DNA of 64,000 nt, taken from positions 186,001-250,000 of the forward strand of contig WIXG01000050.1 of assembly GCA_009869945.1 (NCBI GenBank), read 5' to 3'. Of this stretch, positions 50,520 through 64,000 are shown one piece after another. A model generated the notes under the pieces. It was given only the letters and a program-made list of their open reading frames with translations. It made no database searches and was not told the origin of the DNA. How positions within the stretch are numbered: the stretch's first letter is position 1; each line of letters begins with the position of its first letter. The stretch is from Mesaphorura yosii. Taxonomy: Eukaryota; Arthropoda; Collembola; Poduromorpha; Tullbergiidae. A program made the position numbers and the translations under genes.

Positions 50520-53500
50520 TTACTCATTCTCGTCGATTCTCTCCAGGGGCTCCCCGCTGGCCGAACTTGTGGCCACGGGAATAAGTGGTGGTCCAGAGTG
50601 CGAACTCTTCCGCATCGCTTTCTTGACGAGCTCGAGCATGAACGTCTTCACAACGTACAGACAATACACTTTGTACAGAATACTGAGAATCAGAAGGAGA
50701 CTCCAACCCCACGTTGCGATTCGCTCCGTCAAGATGGTGGCGAAAACCCCGAAGAGCGTGACTTCCAATATTAATAGAAATATTTGCATTCCCATCCAAA
50801 TAGCGCAAAGGCTTTTCGATCTCTGAAAAGTTAGAAATAGACAGCGTGGAATTAGACTTTAACATCCGCCGACTGTCGACACAAAAGGCACTCTCAAATC
50901 TCAAGTTACATTAATTCCTGCGGCTACTGCGCTGCGCCATTAATACTTTTGGCATTCAACTTTCATTGTAAAATAGGCTACGTTTTAGCAGATGAGAAAT
51001 CAGCAAATAGCAAGTCCGAATTCTATTCTATGCAGTACTGTAAGAAGATTTCGTGGCCGAAATTGGTAATTGGAGTGAAAATTACAAGAAACGAAAAGAA
51101 TAAAAGAATTGGAAGGCAGGCTGCAAATCCTGCCTTATCGATTTAAGCATTAAGAGAACTCGAGCTGATTCGATGGTGGTAATATTTTTTGCATGGCTCA
51201 TTTTCCAGGAAAATTGGTAAAATGAGGGAAATGAATTCTGTGTTCTCAAAATTCTGTGTTCGTATTAGTATATTTTCTTAGTATTCTTAGTTTGAAAGTT
51301 CAAGAGAGTGCGAGGATATTTTTGTCACGAGTGTGGCTATCATGGGCCGCGACCAACGACTTTCACTTCCGATCCTGAGTACGTACGTACAAGGAGGGAA
51401 TGAGACGAATCCGTGGGAGCAGTGTTAGTGTTAACACCGCCATGCAGGACTACGTGATCGGAATTTAATGAAATGTTTCTTCATCTTCAGTCTTGTATTA
51501 GGACGCGGATGGAGAAAAGTTCAATGAATTCTTTGATCAGAATTCTTCGGATCGATCCGTCGTCTTCGCACAGCGCCGCCCCGTCAAACTGTATTAGCTA
51601 AACTTAGACTAACAGCAGCGGAGGACGCCGGACTCGGGACTTCGAGGGCAATGCCTGGACTCTCATCAGCGCCGCGCCACTCCGCGTCTGCGTCAATGTA
51701 GTATAAATTAGTGATTCGGGGTGTAAGCATCTTAAACCTAAATATTTCATTTGCACAAATCCCACGGGCGGGCGGAAGCTTTTCCATGCCTTCATGAATG
51801 CAAGGCTTTCCCGGACAGGATGCGGAATGACAGATTATTCCACGTAGGTCGGGGCTTTATTAGACATACTACGTTCTGTGAGTTCTGTTTCGTTATGTTG
51901 TGCTTTTCCGCGTCAGTCGTCTCAAGACATGTAATTTGAGTCCTATGTGTCATTACCCCGGCCAACCCTGCCCGCACGCGGTAGCATTTTTTGATTTCTG
52001 ATAATGCAACTCAACTCTGGCACACGAACGAGCAATTCTTATCGATCTTCACCATCAGTCTCTGAAACGTTTCTTGGAAACTCATAATTAGGGTGCAATG
52101 GCAATGTTTATGTTACAAATTACTACAGGAATCGATCCAGCAGGCAGTTGGGTTCGTTAAAGTTGCAAATGAATTTATACCTAATGGCCACGGCTCACCA
52201 TCAGTCGTAATATTGCCCGTGGCAGTATATCCGCGTTCGCAGTCATTTGCATACAATTAGCAATTAAGCTGAGCTATACTCCAAAACTCTGCTTGCAACT
52301 TTAGGATCCGTTTGCTTTACTTCTTCTCTGTGAGCGCGAATGCGAACGCTTTAGCTTTGTTTTGTATTGAATTGAAGCCTGCACTTAATTTTGATACTAA
52401 TCCCATGAATAACTTATGGGAAAAGCAAACAAAAGATTTTGTCAAAACGCTAAGCGCGGCAAGGCACGGCACGGTGCAAGAGAAATGAAATTTTCATAAC
52501 AATAAGCTTCAATTAGAACGTTTTGGCATGAAATGAATTGTAACTGCGAGCATGAGTCTCGGGGCTGAGGCTGACACTGACAGACAGCGAAGAAATCCAA
52601 TCTTGTTTATTATTCTTTCCCGTACCACGCAGAAACCCAAGCCAAGTCAATGCGAGCGCATATACAATTAATGACGACGGCATCAGGAAATTAAGGAGGA
52701 AGAAAAGCGAACGAAAAGAACATGAAAGAGAAAGAAACCCTGAATTATAAGTCATGAATCATTTCATAACTTTGCTGAAGTCGAGAATATTAAATTTCAG
52801 GTCGATCATCTTTTCGATTCGTATTCCGAAGAACGCAGAACTGAGAATTCTACTACTCTTTTGGTGAAAGCTTGCAATATTGCTCAGTGTTCATTGTTGT
52901 TTATGTTTACAAATCAATATAATTCATTCGTTAATTTTCTCTTGAGCATGAACCCAAGTTTTTACTTTTTTTTAAGCTTCCGTTACTTTGACCTATGATT
53001 GGAAGAAAAACAATACTCGGGGTCGAACAACGCAACGTAAATCAGTAAATCAATACCCACCGCCACTGCGTCGCACTGCACTACGCTGAGAAGTTGCGTT
53101 ATTGCGTTTTATATTGCTTGTTTCTTACATACTGTTTACGACATGGACACCTTATCAATAACAACTGTCAGGTCAGATTGCGTCTAGCGTCTCTTTCTTG
53201 CGTAATTCCTCTAACTCATCATGTAACAAAACGCCAACGCGCAGGATCCATCATGCGTACTTGTAGCCTACATGTTTGAAAATTAAATAGCCCACTTACT
53301 CTGATTGACCCTCTCAGGAGAATGAATCCAATGATGAGTTGTACTGACTGGAAAAAGAGAATGGAGCCGAAGAAGACGTACATCGCCGTTGTTTTCAATT
53401 TTTCTAGTTCGGGGAGGAGAAAACAGAGAAAGAAAGCAAGGATCAGCATCAATGTCTGTTATGCCATTTGAGGCCTGCCGATTCGAAATCCCAGCAAGAT

Positions 53501-53713
53501 CAGCAATCCACACTAACCTTCAGGGTCATGTGGGCTCATTTCATCGTTGGCATTGCTGTTCACCGCTGTGGTCGCAACGACGACTGCATCCGAGACTCCT
53601 GACGTCAATTCGTCCGATTCCAGCCCAGTCGTTCCTACTCGTTCATCTTCATTTATTTTGAAAAGGAGGTCATATATTGACTTCGAGACGCCAATTAGCG
53701 TGAGTGCGACCAG
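50520..53713 (-). CDS. Four-helix membrane protein, 5' exon(s) missing
   Basis: Three exons in phase: 53518-53713 (phase 0 in, 1 out), 53300-53403 (1 in, 0 out), 50520-50822 (0 in, TAA stop). Together they give 200 residues from an unidentified upstream exon. The first begins LVALTLIGVSKSIYDLLFK, most likely the end of membrane helix 1, followed by an acidic, Ser/Thr/Val-rich loop of about 45 residues. Then come three helices: TAMYVFFGSILFFQSVQLII, WMGMQIFLLILEVTLFGVFA and WSLLLILSILYKVYCLYVV. The tail is cytosolic-like and polar, ending LERIDENE. The topology resembles arthropod four-TM proteins of unknown function (DUF4728/MARVEL-like layout), but I cannot assign a family from sequence. The 53403 acceptor was chosen because it follows a long pyrimidine tract (TTTCTCCTCCCCGAACTAG) and is the only one giving the correct phase. 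The last intron is about 2.5 kb. Confidence 0.7.
50823..53299 (-). other. Intron of the membrane-protein gene
   Basis: About 2.5 kb between the donor at 53299 (GTAAGT on the minus strand) and the acceptor at 50823 (CTTTTCAG). Only short frames on both strands; no nested gene or repeat recognised. Confidence 0.55.
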
Positions 53714-56700
53714 CTACAAAGAGAACAAACAAAAACACATGAGACAAAAGAGCACGGCGCAAGGCTTATTAAAGCAGATGCTGCAACTGCTACTGCTACC
53801 GGTGGATGTGCGCTGCTTTATTTTTAACTGAGTTCGATTTTTCCAAGGCTCGGCACGGCACGGCACGGGTTCGCTTCAGGGACGCTGTCGACTGCAATGC
53901 AATGCTCCTGTGAGACTTTGTGAGATCAGACAAAACGGTTCCACGCTCTGGGCTGCTAATTGGCATTCAGAAGAGCGCGGATGTGAAAATGTCAAACTGT
54001 GTCCTGTTCGCTGTCCGCTTCTCGCATCTTGCAGGCTGCGAATTGGCGAAGGCAAAAGGCTTCTGCGAATTGCGAAATTGCCTATATTGAATTGGTCACC
54101 CATAAAAGAGCTTGACATTGGAAGCTACTTGGAATTGTTTACTTGGATATCGCGCTATAAATACATAAAGCTTCGTATGTAAATCAGGTCTTGCTCTCCT
54201 GCCCGATCCGATTCTCGAATGTTCTAATTTCTAAGTCCTCCTTCACAAGGGCATTGGGCATACATTTCACTTTCACCACTGCTATGCTGCAGGTGTCCAT
54301 GTTGTGTGGCATCAAGAATACAAATGGTATTGGGAAACGGGAGCATATGTTTCTGTCCAAATCCAATACACGAAATGGCTCCCTTGCGAATGGCGAATGC
54401 TCCAATCCGAAATTTTGTGACATATAAGCTAGTTTTATGCGGTATCGTCGGCATCATGACATCAATTACTGTTACAGCGCTTTCATGCCTCTCATTTCAC
54501 GTTGTCAACTCGAACGAAAGAACAAAATTCGAAAATTCAAATTCTGCTGTGCCCAAGCAAAGAAGCTGATTTCTCAAGCTCAAAGAGTTCTTGCGCTTAT
54601 CTTGGAACCTGTGCGATGCGTGCAAATATTTGCTTAGAGCCCCTTGTTTATTTATTTATTCGTGCTTGGTTTGCTTTGGTTGAAAGAGCAAATACATAGG
54701 CTCAGCCTCAGGTTGTTCGTTTTTCCTCAGGTATGCCATGCGGTGCCTTTGCCACCATTCCCGTTTTTACTTTTACTGATATCTCGACTTCTCGACTCGC
54801 CTTCTGTGATTTGTAACTTTCGGTTTCACAGTTTCTTGCCCAAATCTCGCTTGTCTTGGAGTTCGTATCGACAGTGTTTACATTTTAAAGTCCATTCCAC
54901 CTCGGAGTGCGAAGCTGAGATTATAATTCTAGCCCATGCTGGCCAAGTTTCTAGGGAAATACATTCAGAAAGGTTGTTGAATTCTCTCCTGGGCCGGTGA
55001 TTTATGACCGGTCCAGGGAAACTACCAAACTGCAGTTTGCAAGTCCTAAAGAATTCTCACTGCTCTCCTGGAATGCGTAACAACAGAAAACTCCTTCGCC
55101 GACTCGGCTCGACTGAAGAGCTATTAATTTCTTCCACGAACCTCAGCAGCACAGCAACAGCTTGAGAACGCGAGACACGAGAGCAAGACGGCAATGACTT
55201 GGACTAAAGTCAAGTCGCTGTTTCTAAAAGCTAAAAGTACAAAGTAATACATTCACATTTCTGCCTGCTGTGTTATGTGGAAAGATTAAGATCTCTGCGT
55301 GCCCGACCGGCTCAACGTGGCACGCAGAGACGCCAGACTAGAATTAAGCGTGGCTTGCTCCATTTGCATTGCGAGTACCCACGATAGGGAAATGAACCTT
55401 TACCTGCCTTACACGCTGTTGCTGTTAAATGTCTTGATATTTGAATAAAGTCATTCGAGGTTATTGATATCAGTCTTGCTGCGTCGCCTTCTGCTATTCT
55501 GCTGCGCGCTGCCTGGTAGTCTAAATATTTAGGTGCATGATCCCGTAACACATTTTATTCAATAGAAGTACGGCTGAACGCGGACACGTCGCACTTCGGG
55601 AACGACGCGGAAGAACAATCGATCAACGCGCTGCCATGCGAAAGTCAAGACAAGACTGCTTTCACCCAAACTTTTACTTTTTACATATCGACCCCATTAC
55701 TGAAGAGTTTATAGAAAAGGAAGTTCGAATAATCACAAAGTAGGAAGTCAATTTCAAATCGAAATTGAAAACTTTTCGGGTCTTCGTTTCCAGTTGGACA
55801 CGGACATGATCCTTTTATTATTGACATGTTAATATGACATGAAAAATGGTTCAGGCTCCGGTGCTCTCTTTGCTTGCTGTCATGCGAAAGTATAAAGTTG
55901 ACTGGGCTGGGCTGGGCTGTGCTCTCAATAAAACGGAGAAAGTTTCATTTATGAGCTCCAACTCCATTTATTATTAATGCCACGCGTCTCGGGAGAAGTA
56001 ATAAAAAGAAGTTTTGTTTCTCCCGGAAAATTGTGCATTAAAAATCATGCACTATATGCGGAACAGGGACTGACTACATTATTGGAGTTTGAGTTAATGG
56101 CATTTCCGGTCAATTTAAAATTCTGCCCTATTTGGGTCGCTCGCAGGCGGCATAATGACTTTCACTTCCACAAACGCCAGCTTTGCTTAGCCTGCAGCAG
56201 TCGTGAGCTGTTTCCTGTCCTATCCCTGCTTCAAGCCAGCACCTGACCAGGCTTGGCGGCGTCTGCAAGGTATTTATGACCGGGCCAGCTACCCAATGCG
56301 CAGTGTGCTCATCAAATATGAAACGAGAAACAATTTTCATTTCTGGCACTTTCTCACAACACAGCAGATGCAGCTGCGGCTGCGTTTATTCCGTCTTCTG
56401 TGTTTTGTTGTAAATAATTCAATTGTTCTCCACTCAACTGCGCGGCCCAGTCGCATTGGAGCAGAGCGACGGCAGGTTGGAAGAGAAACTAGGAGAGAAG
56501 AGGTGTGAGGTCATTGTGGGGTACCTCATAATTGAATTACAAACTTCACAATTCACATTTCTCTATTTTATTAAGACAGGCTGTTCGTTTTCTGTACGCC
56601 TGCCTGCCTTGTTTCCACCTCCATCTAAGCCTGAGCATACTTTTGCCTTTTCCCTCAATTTATGTAAATTAATTTGACCCATAATGGTAACGAGTTTCAC

Positions 56701-59700
56701 AAATCAAAAAGCAAAGTGCTTTCGGAAACGGTGGGCTCAAGAGAGTCTGGCCTTTCTATGCACGAACACCTCTTGCGAGCGGTCCATGGAAGGTTTTCCT
56801 GCAATAAATTTGTTATTCTTATTCGTTATTCGTGCTCGGTGGGATTTTCCATTACTTCTTAATTACTCTCGGCCCGAGGTCCATGAGTCCATGCAGTTTG
56901 CAGTACGGAGCAAAGAGAGCAGGGTCAGGCGAGGCCAGAGTGCAGGTGTAATAACGAATAACGATAATACCTCAAAGGGAAAGTAATTAAGAAAGTTGCG
57001 GAGAATTTCCCTTGTTTCGTGCTCATATCTGCGGTTTATGCTATGCCTGCCTCGCTGCCTCTCTCCGTTCGGTGTTTTCATTTTAAATCTCTTTTGTGAT
57101 CTTTTCCAGTTTTCCAGTAGTATTCTTTAAAATTTTCCAGTCATCATACAGTGCACAAGCACAGTTGAGTGTTCATGTGCATGAATTAATTGAATACGAG
57201 TTGGGTTGGGTGTACGTATATTCATGTTTTTATGGTATCTCATCAAGACAGCACAAGGATGCGACATGCTTGGAACAAACGCATTTCATAAACGACGCAT
57301 TTTGGCACTCTTCACTCTCACTTTCTGACATTCGTAGTTTTCGCAGCCAACAACCGTTTCCAGAAGTCAGCTCACCAGCTGTCAGGCCGAATCAGCTCAC
57401 CGGTGCGTAAATGGCAATAATTTGCTGTTATTGTTTTTTGCTTTTGCTAACTGCGCAAACATTGACAGAGCCTGTCTTTCTCTTTGCCTGTCAGAGCGTG
57501 CAATTTCATTTGTGCTCTGCCTTTTATAGTTTGCTGTTTGCGTGTCATTTTACGGCTAATTGATTTAAAGAAAGTTTTGGCTTATGAAGCACAAGCACGG
57601 TGGAGATCTGTCGTGAAAGTTTCCTGACATCTCACTCTTCGCTGTCCACATTTTTCCTGGCCTGTCCTGGCGTGTCGAGGGCATATTGGCCTTTGACTTT
57701 AACTCAAACTAAGGATGGAACGAAAAATACCCTGACAGTTCACAGTAAACTTCCTGATTACTACATATTGCTTCAATAATGTGTGGAAAGGTAATGAAAA
57801 ATCACGTAACAATAAATCGTCACGTCAATCGTCAGTGTAGATGATGGTTCGGCTTTTAATTTGCACCGACACCTTTTTGGCAGCGAAACCGGCTCAAATT
57901 GCAGCGGGAAGGATGCCATTAGAGCCATACAATGCAAAGCACAGCCACGGCGCAATTACACTACGCGTTATTTCAGCCCCGGAAAGGCACGACAGTGCCA
58001 AGGTCAATATTAATTGATAGCGCGATTGCGTGATCATTACTCCTTATTTACATCGCAATCGCTATCACTCTGATAAAGAGGCCACACAATGGGCCATGAA
58101 ACACTTTTGCTATTACTACGACTTTTACGATGCGCATTTAATAAAAAGGAATGAGAAAGAATTTCCTGCAAGAATTTTGCTTTCATTCTCATTCATGGCT
58201 TGGGCGTTGGACACGAAAATCGGAATCTTATTCCAGAGATAAGCAGCGCGCCGGTCCCGGACAATGAGATTCTTTTGTATGCCTTGCCCGCCTGCCTTTC
58301 TGTGTGCTCCGATGAACCAGTGCGACATGATAGCAGAAGATAAGCTAACGCTTCTACACTTCGCTACGAAAGTTTACGTCCATTGTGCCCGTAATCGCTG
58401 CAAGGCTTTATAGCGAATAGTGAATAGCGAGGCGTGCATGCGGAAATGGAAGCAGAATAAGCAGAAACTTTGTCCTCGGTACTCGTGTTTATGCTTTCAT
58501 GCCAAGCAGTTATTATATGAATACGATTGTACATCGAATAGTATAAAACAAACATTATCAAAGCCCTTTTAGTTTGGAAAATTACAGTACAGCATGTCAA
58601 CAACGTTGCAAGAATTTCCGACGACGACTTTCTTGTCATGACTAGTCTAGAACGGTCTTCAATCCATAATTCTATGGTGCGAGCGAGGGTAAGAATACTT
58701 GAATACGCAATGTAAATATCAAAAGGATGCGGATCATTATGTGGGTGGGTGGCTCTGACTCATCCTTCATGCAGATTATCTGCGATCTGCTCTGAGAAAA
58801 AATGTCGTCATAATTTATTGCATGCATACGCGATGTCAACAGTGCGCCCGCACTACGCAGACTCGCTTTTCATTTTATAGACTTGGAAGTAGGAAATTGG
58901 AACCAAGTCAATTCAAAAGCTTAGGCTATCACACAAGAGCCAAAGAATCAAGTCAATTCTGTCCGGAATGCGGCAGGATAAGAGTACTGACAGGAAGGTA
59001 TTGGTTGATGAATAATGGATCGTCATTGGAGCGTATGAATCAGAGAACGACTGTACACCGAAAATCAATTACGCGATTACGCGCTAGTATTACGATTGCT
59101 TGCTTCAGCGATCACGAATGCGAAATCAATGAATGAATGAGCTTCGACTTCGAAGAAAAGGTTAAACTCTGTCATAACAAAACCCACTCGCTGGCTAGAT
59201 TGAATTGAGCTTGTTTACAATAAAGATTATTGCCCAATCTGTTAACAGTCAGAGCAAGAACCGTGTTTTGATTTCCTGCAGTGTTTCAAGCTCAGGACTC
59301 TCCGTTAACTATTGCTTTCACTCAATCAATCTGGAGTCTACGTCCTCATTCGGTCTATACTTCGCGTTTGTTTTGTTTGTACTGATTACGCATTTATGTA
59401 TGCGTACTTGCGCTGGACTACAACGTACTACAGACACGGTTACAATTCTCATTCTAATTCTGGCCATGGATTCATTCAAAGTTCAATATAATCCAAACCA
59501 ATGACTGGCCTATTAGCTATTAAAGCTATCGAGCTATGCTATTATTAAGTTTACGGTTATTGGCATTGGCTTATTTGGGTTCATTCAGGTAAGAACAATC
59601 TGGCACAAGACCTTCGTTTCTAATGACTAATTGACATTTTCCATTTTCCATCCAAGTCAGGCCGAAAAGAGAAAGTGGAAGCCAAGCCTTGTAATCTAAG

Positions 59701-62700
59701 CTGAGTAGACTAGAGCCTTGCTTTGCCTTGTCTGTCTAATATCGAGTTCAATGATGAAAGTCGTAAACACTGATTAAGCGAAATTAATCCCAGTCTCAAG
59801 TGCTTTCTCTTTTCCCACGCAAGCAATTATGCAAATGCTTTTTGGCTCGTATCGAATCTAGTCAACGCTGCTTTCACTTACAATATCCACGATCGCAATT
59901 TGCAGGACTCCATTCCCTTTCGCTGAGCGTCCGCACGATGTGAGTCGCTGGACAATCTTGCCACTGACACTCATCTCCTTCCTTCCGCCGCTGGAGACAC
60001 TTATCCGACGATCCATGATTATTGTCATTGCGAAGCCGCCTTTTCACTGCACCACGTACGATGCTTGCTTGAGTGGTGCTTGTAAGATAAGCTGATTAGC
60101 CCAAGTGTCAATTCTTGCCTGCCTTTGCTTTGACACTGTGGTCTCGCTGTTCCTTGAGCTCCGAATTAAAACTGCTTGAACGAATCAAAAGACGCCAAGC
60201 CAAAGTGAGAACTGTCGATCGGAGCCTGGACAAGAGCTCAACGTAAATCGGATACGTGCACGCGCACGGGTGCGATGCAAACGCGAAGCGCAGGTAAATT
60301 GGATGAAGTTTACGTTTGAGATCTTTGCACGTCAAAAGGTACTTGAACAGTGAAGATAAACATTTGACTGGGTTTCCTGGATTCTAGAGAGAGAGAGGAG
60401 CGGGCACGGCCACTACAAACGCAGCGCAGCAGAGTCCTACTTGGCTCTTGCTTTTGCCTTGCTTTACCGTGCTTCTCAGGTTATTACGTATCGTTATTTG
60501 CGTGTGCTCTGCTGTCTCCCTGCTGATTCTAATACCACGAGCTAGTAAAGAGATGTTCACTTTTATGAAACCAGGGAGCCAGCAGCAGCAACCAAACGGG
60601 AAACCAGAGCATAGGGTGATAGAACCAAGAGAATGTTAACACCCGAATTTTCCGACTTGCGTCGTTGTGTTGAGAATCGAGAGCCCGAAAATTGCCAGAA
60701 TAACTGGAGAACGTTGGAGAGCTTCTTTCCTTTGTATTGTAGCGTTTCTTTTACATTGCCGCTACCGTAGTCGCTCCTGCTGCGTAGTGCCCGTGTGTCC
60801 GTGTCCAAGGTGTTCCTTTATTGCGCATCGCATCACATAATATTAGCTGGCGATTATTTGACCAAACGAAATGCCCGTACGTTTGAGCAAATTGGCATGT
60901 CCGCCACGCGCTTGGCGCTTGTGGGTCTAATATTTGCAATTATTCCACGTCATCCTGCCTGCTGCCGCTATTTTATGTCTATGACCCACGACCAAGCAAT
61001 TCTGGCTTGGTGATCATCATTTCATAAAAATTCCTGTACGTCCAAACTATTTCGTCCACCGTATCATCGTGCTTCGTATGGCATATTTGGTGCCCAGTTT
61101 GGCCAGTTTACACTGGCGACGGTCACAGTCACAGCCATAGGATGAAGTAGCCCAAGAAGAAGCAATGAAAAGAATCGCATTCGCATGAGAGCCATGACTT
61201 TCTTTCGCTCTTTTCTTCTTTGTTGTCTCTGCTCACCCGCTTTCTCTCTGCAAATACAACTTTAAAGTTTCCTGTTATTATTCCCATTACTTTTCCATTT
61301 TTCAAACGAACGAATGTGACTTTCAAGGATCTACTTTAATGTAATATTTTGTACACAAGGCATTCGATCTTGGCAAAGCCTACACGAGCTTTGCTGTGGT
61401 AGTTTATGGTTGTCTGCTTTCAGGCGGGCCGCTGTGCCGTGTCGTAAAGGCAAAGGTACAGACGTCATTCCATCAATTTATTGCGACGCGACGACGACAA
61501 ATTCGCTGTTTGAGTTTAACAACAGTTTGACTTTCTCCGAAAGGAAGCTTCGAAATGCTCACGATACGAAATGATACGATGCAAATGTGCGCCATATCAT
61601 TATCCGAGAGAAAGAAAATGTCCATGCGTCTCTAGACTTTGATTCATGTTTCATCGGATCCGCTCCTTGTAATTATTTACATTTTCGCAGGATATTTCTG
61701 GGAAACGCAAGCCCCAGATCGTGTAATTCAATACTTAAGTCCGAAGGCTGATAAGTCGCGAGGCGAAATGTGAAATCTGAGAGACCAGCGGAGCCACGCA
61801 TCCTCATTATCCGAACGCGCAGGAACATTTTCAAAGTCTCAGTCTTCCGAAAGTCAAGCTTAAGATGCGGCTCTTAATTCTGGGACGACGAAACTTAATC
61901 TTTAAATCAAGCTCAAAGTTCCGACTTTGTAAGGTTTAATCAACCAAGCAGGGCTCTCGATTTGTGGCGTGTGTGCGGCAAGTCGTATTAAGCAATTGGA
62001 AACTCGAGTCCTCCGCAACCAATAATCACAGTAATTCAGCTTCAGATTCTTAGTCTCATATTTCGTAAGAAGTGGGTAGCAAAGACATAATTTACGAATT
62101 GCGACCTTTCTCCTTTTCACCCTTCTTCGCCTTCCTACTCCGTCAGGAAAGAAGAAATCAATACAGCAGAAGACGAAGATGAGACATGACGACAAAGAAG
62201 GATACGAGGAACTTTATTGCTGAGCTGTTATTAGTTTTACTGGAATCATTAAAGTGAAAATGGTTTCGGCGGGATCACGGAATAGATACAAATTCTTAAT
62301 ACGGTTTTTATTATGTCTTTCGAAATTTTGCGTTGACATTGACGATGTTATTGCGCGGTATGACGCTAATTATGCTTCAAGGTAGCTCCTTGCACATTCC
62401 AGGCACAAAAATGATTGAATTCGAAGTTTCCAGTAGCAGCAGCTAGCACAGGTTAAAATTCGGTGACAGTCCAGATTTCATAATTTTGTATTGTCCTTTT
62501 GAAGTGCAAGGGATTTATGCAAAAGCTCAAGGGCGAATGAATCCACCGTGGAATTAACCTTCGTTTTCATTTTTTACCCGCTCGCAACACTTCAAGCGCG
62601 AAAGGACGAGAGCGTGGAGGAAGAATAGGCAGAAAATTCTTTCAAGCGCAATCTGAATTTTGTAAAGCTCGAACAACTCTAGTGGATTAGATGCCAGGCG

Positions 62701-64000
62701 ACAGATGCGTCATGCCGGCGGTGCGGTGTTTATATTCTTCTGTGGGCTGTGCACTTGCACTTTACTTTTCACTGACCTCAATCTCTCAATCTCTGGCACC
62801 GTCGCTCTCCAGAATTGAAAATGCAATGCAAATTCCTTGAGCTCGCACGCTCATCGAAGCGCACGTACGCGTACACGTGAATGCCAGAGCAGAGCTGTCA
62901 AAGGTGATTGTGGTTTAATTTAGCAGAGTGAATTGAGTGTCGGATGAGAAGACTCGAGATTTTGATTACTTTCTCATATGTCGTCTCTTGCTTTTGCTTT
63001 GCTTCGTGGATTAAATTCATAGCGTCCGCGTCATGATTTCCTATTCAAAAATTCATATTCTCACTTGCTTTGCGAGTCTCCATGTCTCAGGCGGGTTGAT
63101 TTTTGCTGTTCACTGTTCAGCTTTCGCTACTCGTCTTCGTCTTGGAGTCTACGTGCTTTGCTAATACGTCTTCCACCTTCTTTCTCCGAGCAAATTAGGT
63201 GAAGCATCCTTCTTTCGATTTTTGACACGTGTCAGCAGATTGACAACTTCAGCATATTCTGATGATTCGGGGATGAAATATTACGTTTCATGAATTTGAA
63301 TGTCAAAAAGGTCGTAAGTTGCCAACCTGTAAAAGAAAGTCATTCGGGTTCAGCAAGCGCAGATCAGAGCGTCTGTCTGTAGAGTAGAAATCGAGACAAA
63401 GGTCACAATCACGTGCAAAGTGAGCAAACAGGCTTTTTAGGTTTCCGCATGGATTGCTTTTTTGTCTTGGTGGTTTGCGTCTTGTTGACTATCTGAAAAT
63501 AATTCGCATAGATTTTTATGCGCCACTCACACGACTCCAGTTTCTAGACAAATAAACTTAACAATTGTCTGGAATTTTGGAGTGTCTTTGGTGCTATTAA
63601 GGGAGTGGCAATTAAAATATGGAGCATTGTGGTATGATTTGTAATTGTAATCCAAATTTAGCAAGGTTTCTTGTTCCAGCAGGGCGGGGAATGGCGCTTC
63701 AAGGCAGGACACACACGTCACTCACGTACGCAAAAATTACGATCTGCTTGTAAAAGAATCCTAGCTTGCGCATGCAGTTTCATATTATCTATATTTTTAT
63801 TCGTCTGCTATTTCTTGGAATTGCAAATTACTGGGAAAAAAACGAAAAAGCGAAAGTGAATGAGAGAAAGAAAGACACGTTATAATTACTAAAATGATTC
63901 CCGACTATCCCCATTTCCATCAAACCACACCTCACTAGTTGAAAAAAAAGACTTCATGACATAGTCTGAAAATTGCGGGATACGTGATAGAATTTATACA
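53714..64000. other. Long region without recognisable coding sequence
   Basis: Ten kilobases in which no frame exceeds about 118 codons and none shows a known domain or consistent splice pattern. The first exon of the minus-strand membrane-protein gene should lie here or beyond 64000. Small low-complexity patches occur, for example repeats of GGCTG at about 55903-55919, CGGCA near 53850-53870 and GA near 60390. They are ordinary microsatellite-scale repeats. Confidence 0.5.

Noticed and set aside
53404-53455. Longer version of the middle membrane-protein exon starting after an AG at 53456
   Set aside because: It would begin in phase 0 while the upstream exon ends in phase 1, and it would add a hydrophobic stretch ending in PELE. 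The acceptor at 53403 has a better pyrimidine tract and the right phase.

Overview
This is an animal nuclear genome window with spliced genes, GT-AG introns and no bacterial operon structure. I found four confidently recognisable protein-coding genes, one decayed paralogue, and one incomplete membrane-protein gene. The proteins look arthropod-like: the AMPK gamma gene carries the long, serine-rich alternative N-termini I associate with arthropod SNF4A-gamma, and the SEC14-like genes are tandem duplicates with short introns (about 60-140 bp). A springtail (Collembola) or another non-insect arthropod is my best guess, but the sequence does not prove the group.

Layout, left to right. 1-4.3 kb has no supported gene. 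4.36-8.0 kb holds two tandem minus-strand CRAL-TRIO (SEC14-like) genes: an intact 252-codon gene (6778-8001) and, downstream of it, a decayed copy (about 4358-5547) with the same exon lengths but several stops and frameshifts. 9.07-10.63 kb is COQ5, the ubiquinone C-methyltransferase, in seven minus-strand exons. 10.7-20.1 kb is largely gene-free, apart from a small terminal-inverted-repeat element at 12.6 kb and possible noncoding leader exons. 20.1-45.3 kb is one large plus-strand gene for the AMP-activated protein kinase gamma subunit. It has three separate first coding exons (20.1, 30.0 and 36.8 kb). All three join in correct reading phase to a common four-CBS core at 43.1-45.3 kb, predicting proteins of 759, 502 and 715 residues. 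46.9-48.7 kb is ATE1 (arginyl-tRNA--protein transferase), minus strand, tail to tail with the AMPK gene. 50.5-53.7 kb holds three 3' exons of a minus-strand four-helix membrane protein whose first exon I could not find. 53.7-64 kb shows no recognisable coding sequence and may be the first intron or upstream region of that gene.

The genes are unrelated housekeeping genes (energy sensing, ubiquinone synthesis, N-degron arginylation, lipid-binding transfer proteins) and do not form a cluster with a joint function. I see no CRISPR, phage, prokaryotic mobile element or defence system, and no convincing new system. The most informative features are the modular AMPK gamma N-termini with a repeated basic-serine motif, the freshly decayed SEC14-like copy, and the orphan membrane-protein gene. 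All exon boundaries were read by eye from splice signals and phase; none has transcript support here.
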